From Hyphomonadaceae bacterium UBA2389 (lineage in GTDB: Bacteria > Pseudomonadota > Alphaproteobacteria > Caulobacterales > Aquidulcibacteraceae): a DNA stretch of 37,582 nt. Under the pieces are notes generated by a model, which worked only from the letters and a program-made list of their open reading frames with translations, did no database searches and had not been told where the DNA came from. The stretch lies in contig DDSN01000078.1 of assembly GCA_002343395.1 (NCBI GenBank), positions 1,895 to 39,476 on the forward strand, read 5' to 3'. A program made the translations under genes and the position numbers. Shown here one piece after another: positions 33,421-37,582 of this stretch; the stretch's first letter is position 1, and each line of letters starts with the position of its first letter.

Positions 33421-33485
33421 GGACAAAAACGGGCAAAGCCGGCATGCCATCCCGAAAGGATCGCCTGGACGCTAGGCGGTCGCGC
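33421..33485 (+). other. Structured leader upstream of the autotransporter
   Basis: In the 248-base gap before the autotransporter gene several small stems can be drawn: GGC-AAA-GCC near 33432, AUCC-CGAAA-GGAU at about 33449, and GCCT...AGGC at about 33463. The GGGCAAAGCC and GAAA elements recall c-di-GMP riboswitches, but the other conserved blocks are missing, so I do not call one. It may simply be GC-rich DNA. Confidence 0.2.
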
Positions 33486-33577
33486 GCGGGGTGTTCAGGA
33501 TGCACGGGCGGCGCTGATGCGACCGTCAGGCGTCACGCATCCGATAACCTCCGCGGCACGGAAGGGGACGGATCCGG

Positions 33578-36500
33578 ATGCGCATCGACAAGATCAAGCT
33601 CGCAGGTCTCGCCGCCGCACTGGCCGGGTCGGTTTCAGCCAACCCCGCCGAAGCGACTGACCGAACCATTTCGACAACAACGACGACGCCTGTCACCACC
33701 GCGCAACCCGAACCGCCGGGTAACGTCACGCCTGGAAACATCACGATCCAGTCCGGCGGCGGCGTTGTGCGGGTTAACGCCAATCAGACGGCCGTGACGA
33801 TCAACTCGAACAACAACGTCACGAACGCTGGTGAGATCAGCTCCGCGGACGCGGACAATTCAACAGGCGTTTTGCTGACCGGAGGCTTTTCCGGAAACTT
33901 GACGTCCAGCGGCATTATTCGGCTGGACGAGACCTACGCGCTTACTGACAGCGACAGCGATGGAAACCTTGACGGCGCTTGGGCGCAAGGCACGAACCGC
34001 CACGGCGTTCTGCTCAACAGCGGTCCGAGTTTCACCGGCGACATCACGATTTCTGGAAACACGACGATAGAGGGCAACAATTCGAGCGGCATCACGCTTG
34101 AGGCGCTGCTCGTTGGCGATCTCAATCACACTGGCGTGCTCTCGGTCACCGGGGACAATTCCTACGCCGTGGCGATCACTGGAGGCCCCGCCGCCGGCGT
34201 GAACGGGGACGTGAGAATCGCGGGCAGCGTGACAGTTCGCGGCGCCAACAGCGGCGGGTTGTTGGTGGACGCGCCGATCACCGGGGCGCTGAACGTCAAC
34301 GGCGCTTGGACGGTGACTGGGTTTCATAGCACGACGACGGGATCCTCGACGACCGGGCTCGATGCCGATGATCTGCTCATCTCGGCGCCCGCCATCGCCA
34401 TCCACCAAAGCGTCCTTGGCGGCGTCACTATTCAAGGCCTCGGTCTCGAAGACGATCTCGACGACGATTTTGACGGCTTGGATGACACTGGGGCGGACAC
34501 GGATGACGATGCCACTGCGGCGATTACGTCGTATGGCTCGGGCGAGGCGTTGCTGATTGAAGCCGATGGCGTCAATAATGTGGTCATCGGCCCGACGTCG
34601 ACCACGGGCTATGGCGTGCACGTTCGTGGCGCCCTGACCGGGTTCGGCGTTTACAATGGCGTTCAAGCGACAGCGGTTCGCATCGCCGGCAACGGCGCAT
34701 CGACGGTCATGATCGCTGACGGCGTCGTGATCGACAGCACTGTCCGTTCAACTTCATTCGACGCTAACTCCTATGGCGTGGTTATCGGCGCGGGCGCTTC
34801 CATTTCCGAGATCCTCGCGCGCCGGGAAATAACAAGCACGGTTTCCTCCGATCTGGACCGCACCGCCTATGGACTGACGCTCAACGCAGGCGCCAATGTG
34901 CCGACGCTGAGCAATTCAGGTCTTTTGGTCGCCCAGGTGTTCGGAGAGACCGGCGACGCCGTCGCCGTTCGTGATCAATCCAACACCCTGGCGAGCATCA
35001 CCAATTCAGGTTCGATCATCGCACGAGCGATCGCGACGGATACCGATCCCGCGGACGACGTGCCGCCTCCAACGCCCACAGGCGATCTGATTGCGATCGA
35101 TCTCTCAGCATCGACGATTGATGTAACGATCAGCCAAATCGCCGATGTCCCATTTCCCGATGATGACACGGTGGACTCCGACGTCAATTTCCGCCCGGAT
35201 GTTAAGATCGAGGGCGATATTCTCTTCGGCACGGGCAATGATGACCTGAACCTCCTCTCTGGCGACATTATCGGCGATGTTTCGTTTGGAGCAGGCACGG
35301 ACAGTTTCGTCATTGACAATGGCGGAGTGTTCGCTGGCCGGATCAGCGACAGCGACGGACAGCTTTCCATCAATGTGATCGACGGCGTTCTCACGCATGC
35401 TGGCGGCACGACGAACCTCACCTCGGCGACTTTCGGCGCCGATGGCGCGCTAGCGATCACGATCTCGGACATCGTTGGGCAGTCGACGCTTATTCAAGCC
35501 TCCGGCGTCGTGACCTTCGCGAACGGCGCAACGGTGACGCCGATTGTGCCGATCGGCTTGCCGAACTCCGGCTCACACACATTCCTGACCGCCGCCGGCG
35601 GCCTCGTTGGCGAGGAATTTGTCGTCGGCGCGGTGACGGGGAGCAATGTTCCGTACCTCTACTCGCTCAGCGTCAATACGGTTTCGGGCGATCCGAATTC
35701 GCTTGAGGCCAGCTACATCATGCGCACGCCGACGCAATTGGGCCTGACGGCGAATCAAACGCAGGCGTTTAATCCGTTGATCGAGGCGCTGCGCCTCGAC
35801 GACGACGCGGCCGCCGCCTTCGCTTCGCTCACCACGCAGGGCGACTTCCTCGACGCGTACGGCGATCTGATGCCAAGCTTCGCCTCCGCCGCGACCGAGC
35901 TGGCCGCCACCGCCATTCAGCAATCGCAAAGCGCCGCCTCGAACCGTCTCGCGACGACCCGCCTGCACGGCCTCGATGAGGTTTCGGCTTGGGCCCAGGA
36001 GATCGGCTACGGCCTCGAGCGCACCCCGCCGACCGTCAATGGCCAGGCTTATGACGGCCAGGGCTTCGGCATCGCCTTGGGCATCGACGGCCCGCTGGCG
36101 AACGGCGCCTTGTTCGGGCTTTCAGCCTCGTTCCTGGCTTCGGAAGCGCAGGAAGCGGGCCGACCCGAGGGCGAGATTTCGACCTGGCTCGCCCAAGGCA
36201 ACGCCTATCTCGGCGCGGCGATGGGCCCGGTCGATCTCGACTTTGTCGTCGGCGGCGGCTTCGGCAAGATGCGCTCCCGCCGCTTCATCGAGATCGGCGA
36301 CGCCTTCTCAGCCCAGACCGAGGCGGAGTGGTGGGCTTTCGAGGGCCACGGCGCGGCGCGCGCATCGGTTCCGCTGGCGCTGACCGATTGGCTGGTCGTC
36401 ACGCCGCAAGCCGCGCTGACCTATGTGGCGCTCAACGAGCAGGCCTACGAGGAATCCGGCGGCGGCGTCGCCTTCGACATCGAGGGCGACAGCGTCACGT

Positions 36501-36820
36501 CGCAGCGCCTGTGGGCGGACGCCGGCATCGAGCTTAGCGCGCGCTGGCGCTTCGGCGCCAACGGCTTCATCTCGCCGCGCATCTACGGCGGCTACCGCGC
36601 CAACGCCATTGACGACGCCGCCGAGCGCACCTTCCGGTTCATCGCCGCCGGTTCGGACTTCACGCTGACCGACGAGGCGCTGGGCGACGGCGGCCCGCTG
36701 GTCGGCATCGGCCTCGACGCCACCAACGGCTTCTCGACGATTTCGCTCAGCTACGAGGGCGAGTTCGGCGACCAGATCGACCGCCACAGCCTGAACGCGG
36801 CGGTGCGCTTCCGCTTCTAA
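33578..36820 (+). CDS. Autotransporter (type Va) with long passenger and C-terminal barrel
   Basis: A 1080-residue secreted surface protein. A signal peptide of about 26 residues (basic start, Ala-rich core, cleavage near PAEA) leads to a Thr-rich stretch and then a repetitive passenger of short beta-helix-like segments with many Gly, Asn, Thr and Ser (about 45-770). Residues 291-312 are an acidic run (DDLDDDFDGLDD) like calcium-binding repeats, and DSDSDGNLDG at about 125 is similar. The translocator barrel is at about 797-1080, starting LHGLDEVSAWAQ and ending RFRF with the terminal Phe needed for barrel assembly. Probably an adhesin or surface-layer component; the role is not proven. A GGAAGGGGA ribosome site precedes the ATG. 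Confidence 0.9.
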   Translation: MRIDKIKLAGLAAALAGSVSANPAEATDRTISTTTTTPVTTAQPEPPGNVTPGNITIQSGGGVVRVNANQTAVTINSNNNVTNAGEISSADADNSTGVLLTGGFSGNLTSSGIIRLDETYALTDSDSDGNLDGAWAQGTNRHGVLLNSGPSFTGDITISGNTTIEGNNSSGITLEALLVGDLNHTGVLSVTGDNSYAVAITGGPAAGVNGDVRIAGSVTVRGANSGGLLVDAPITGALNVNGAWTVTGFHSTTTGSSTTGLDADDLLISAPAIAIHQSVLGGVTIQGLGLEDDLDDDFDGLDDTGADTDDDATAAITSYGSGEALLIEADGVNNVVIGPTSTTGYGVHVRGALTGFGVYNGVQATAVRIAGNGASTVMIADGVVIDSTVRSTSFDANSYGVVIGAGASISEILARREITSTVSSDLDRTAYGLTLNAGANVPTLSNSGLLVAQVFGETGDAVAVRDQSNTLASITNSGSIIARAIATDTDPADDVPPPTPTGDLIAIDLSASTIDVTISQIADVPFPDDDTVDSDVNFRPDVKIEGDILFGTGNDDLNLLSGDIIGDVSFGAGTDSFVIDNGGVFAGRISDSDGQLSINVIDGVLTHAGGTTNLTSATFGADGALAITISDIVGQSTLIQASGVVTFANGATVTPIVPIGLPNSGSHTFLTAAGGLVGEEFVVGAVTGSNVPYLYSLSVNTVSGDPNSLEASYIMRTPTQLGLTANQTQAFNPLIEALRLDDDAAAAFASLTTQGDFLDAYGDLMPSFASAATELAATAIQQSQSAASNRLATTRLHGLDEVSAWAQEIGYGLERTPPTVNGQAYDGQGFGIALGIDGPLANGALFGLSASFLASEAQEAGRPEGEISTWLAQGNAYLGAAMGPVDLDFVVGGGFGKMRSRRFIEIGDAFSAQTEAEWWAFEGHGAARASVPLALTDWLVVTPQAALTYVALNEQAYEESGGGVAFDIEGDSVTSQRLWADAGIELSARWRFGANGFISPRIYGGYRANAIDDAAERTFRFIAAGSDFTLTDEALGDGGPLVGIGLDATNGFSTISLSYEGEFGDQIDRHSLNAAVRFRF

Positions 36821-36843
36821 GGCGGCCGGCGCGCGTTCGCGTT

Positions 36844-36859
36844 CCCCGGAGCGCCGGGG
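36844..36859. terminator. Strong hairpin after the autotransporter
   Basis: CCCCGG-AGCG-CCGGGG forms a perfect six-base-pair stem 24 bases after the autotransporter stop. No T run follows, so it may be a weak terminator or an mRNA end-protecting hairpin serving this gene and the convergent gene at 36888. Confidence 0.5.
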
Positions 36860-36887
36860 CGGGGCATCGCTGCTTTGTGAGTCGCGT

Positions 36888-37532
36888 TTAGCCGGTATTC
36901 GGCCATCGCTCGCGTGCGTCGGTGGCGGCGCGGAGGTCGGCGAAGGATTGCACGCCGATGAGCGGCGGCGCGTCGTCGGGTGCTTCGAGCACGCGAGACA
37001 CGTCGCCCGGGGTGCGCGAAAGCCGACGCGCGAGGCGCGCGGCATAGGGCGCGGGATTATCGTACACACGCAGCAACGCCTCGAAGCGCTCGGCGATCGG
37101 CCAGGCGTTGCGATGGCCGCGTAGACCAACCTTCGCCGGATCGCGCGGCGCGGCGGTTGGCGACGCCGTGCGAACGATGGACGCGATGGCGTCGCGCGGC
37201 GACAACGCGGGAAATGTCACGCGCCAAGTCTCCGGCGCGTCAGCGCTGAACGTCAGCGTGACGCGTTTGCGCGGGCGCGAACGACGCGATGCGCGCGGCG
37301 GTTTGGCCGTCAGCGCGGCGGCTTCGAGCAACAGCAGATGGCGCAGCAACACTTCGCCCGCGCGCAGCCACGGCCGCATCAGCGCGTACGCCTTGTGCGT
37401 GATCCAACCGCGCGCGGCGAGATCGGCCGGCGTGCCGAATAAGGTGTACAAGACGTCCAGCAGCGTCTGCGCGATCGCCCACAGCGCGCGCGGCGCGGTG
37501 CGATCGGGAATGGGGGCGGCGTCAGGCTGCAT
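36888..37532 (-). CDS. Hypothetical protein, 214 residues
   Basis: A conserved-looking but unrecognised protein. The first 70 residues include a hydrophobic helix (RALWAIAQTLLDVLYTLFG) and an LRHLLLLEAAAL stretch. A basic patch (RRSRPRKR) follows, then a domain with FEALLRVYDNPAPYAARLARRL. No membrane anchor or signal peptide is evident. Codon use and the lack of internal stops over 645 bases support a real gene. It is convergent with the autotransporter gene. Confidence 0.65.
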   Translation of the reverse strand: MQPDAAPIPDRTAPRALWAIAQTLLDVLYTLFGTPADLAARGWITHKAYALMRPWLRAGEVLLRHLLLLEAAALTAKPPRASRRSRPRKRVTLTFSADAPETWRVTFPALSPRDAIASIVRTASPTAAPRDPAKVGLRGHRNAWPIAERFEALLRVYDNPAPYAARLARRLSRTPGDVSRVLEAPDDAPPLIGVQSFADLRAATDARERWPNTG

Positions 37533-37582
37533 GGGCGCGGCAAGTGTGCGCGCGCTGCGGACTGGGTCGGATTGTTTGGGAT

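Noticed and set aside
33407..33475. A 22-residue upstream reading frame (MRPAMDKNGQ...) before the autotransporter
   Set aside because: No ribosome site, no conserved look, and such frames are common by chance.
33421..33485. A full c-di-GMP (GEMM) riboswitch
   Set aside because: Only GGGCAAAGCC and a GAAA loop are present; the paired P2/P3 blocks and the GGUAGG/GGGUUACCG segments of the class are not found.
1..37582. CRISPR array, prophage, insertion sequence, toxin-antitoxin or tRNA genes
   Set aside because: No regularly spaced repeats, transposase or integrase frames, phage structural genes, paired small toxin genes or tRNA-like cloverleaf were found apart from the tmRNA acceptor piece.

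Overview
The window is GC-rich DNA with tightly packed genes and no insertion sequence, tRNA, rRNA or CRISPR array that I can see. It looks like a chromosomal segment of an alphaproteobacterium, most likely from the Caulobacterales/Hyphomonadaceae neighbourhood. The evidence is a circularly permuted two-piece tmRNA whose tag resembles that of Caulobacter, an alpha-type SspB, a CheY/DivK-like single-domain regulator followed by a GGDEF/EAL protein, a STAS-fused MlaE permease and an mreBCD-mrdA-rodA cluster. The assignment is inferred from gene content, not from a phylogeny.

Layout. 1-1165 (minus strand): start of sspB, a GFA-fold zinc protein and the two-piece tmRNA, so ribosome rescue and the adaptor that delivers tagged proteins to ClpXP lie side by side. 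1246-4410: aquaporin, a DUF2459 protein, thymidylate synthase and a small outer-membrane barrel protein ending at a strong bidirectional terminator. 4414-9971: a DUF2846-like membrane protein, a cytochrome P450 facing a 2-oxoglutarate/iron oxygenase, a stand-alone GIY-YIG protein, a VTT/DedA-like membrane protein and a PQQ-type sugar dehydrogenase lipoprotein. 9974-11560: a membrane-bound trypsin-like protein with Glu at the catalytic Asp position.

11854-17721 is the cell-elongation operon (mreB, mreC, mreD, mrdA/PBP2, rodA), with one-base or four-base start/stop overlaps from mreC onward. A proline iminopeptidase and an MFS transporter follow. 20076-23427 is a complete MCE lipid-transport operon (STAS-MlaE, MlaF, MlaD, PqiC-type lipoprotein). 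Convergent to it are two paralogous proteins, each with a membrane hairpin, a long coiled coil and a conserved C-terminal tail, preceded by a 46-residue membrane peptide. I do not recognise these three. They are the best candidate for an undescribed envelope or polarity system.

27227-33329 is a signalling region: a small CC-x-x-P membrane protein, a receiver domain, REC-GGDEF-EAL, a GNAT-like protein, an AT-rich 320-base regulatory gap, then CHASE4-GGDEF-EAL. The next gene, 33578-36820, is a 1080-residue autotransporter. A c-di-GMP-adhesin link is plausible by position only. A hypothetical minus-strand gene closes the window.

Genes are packed so closely that five convergent pairs have stop codons that abut or overlap, several forming palindromes across the two stops.
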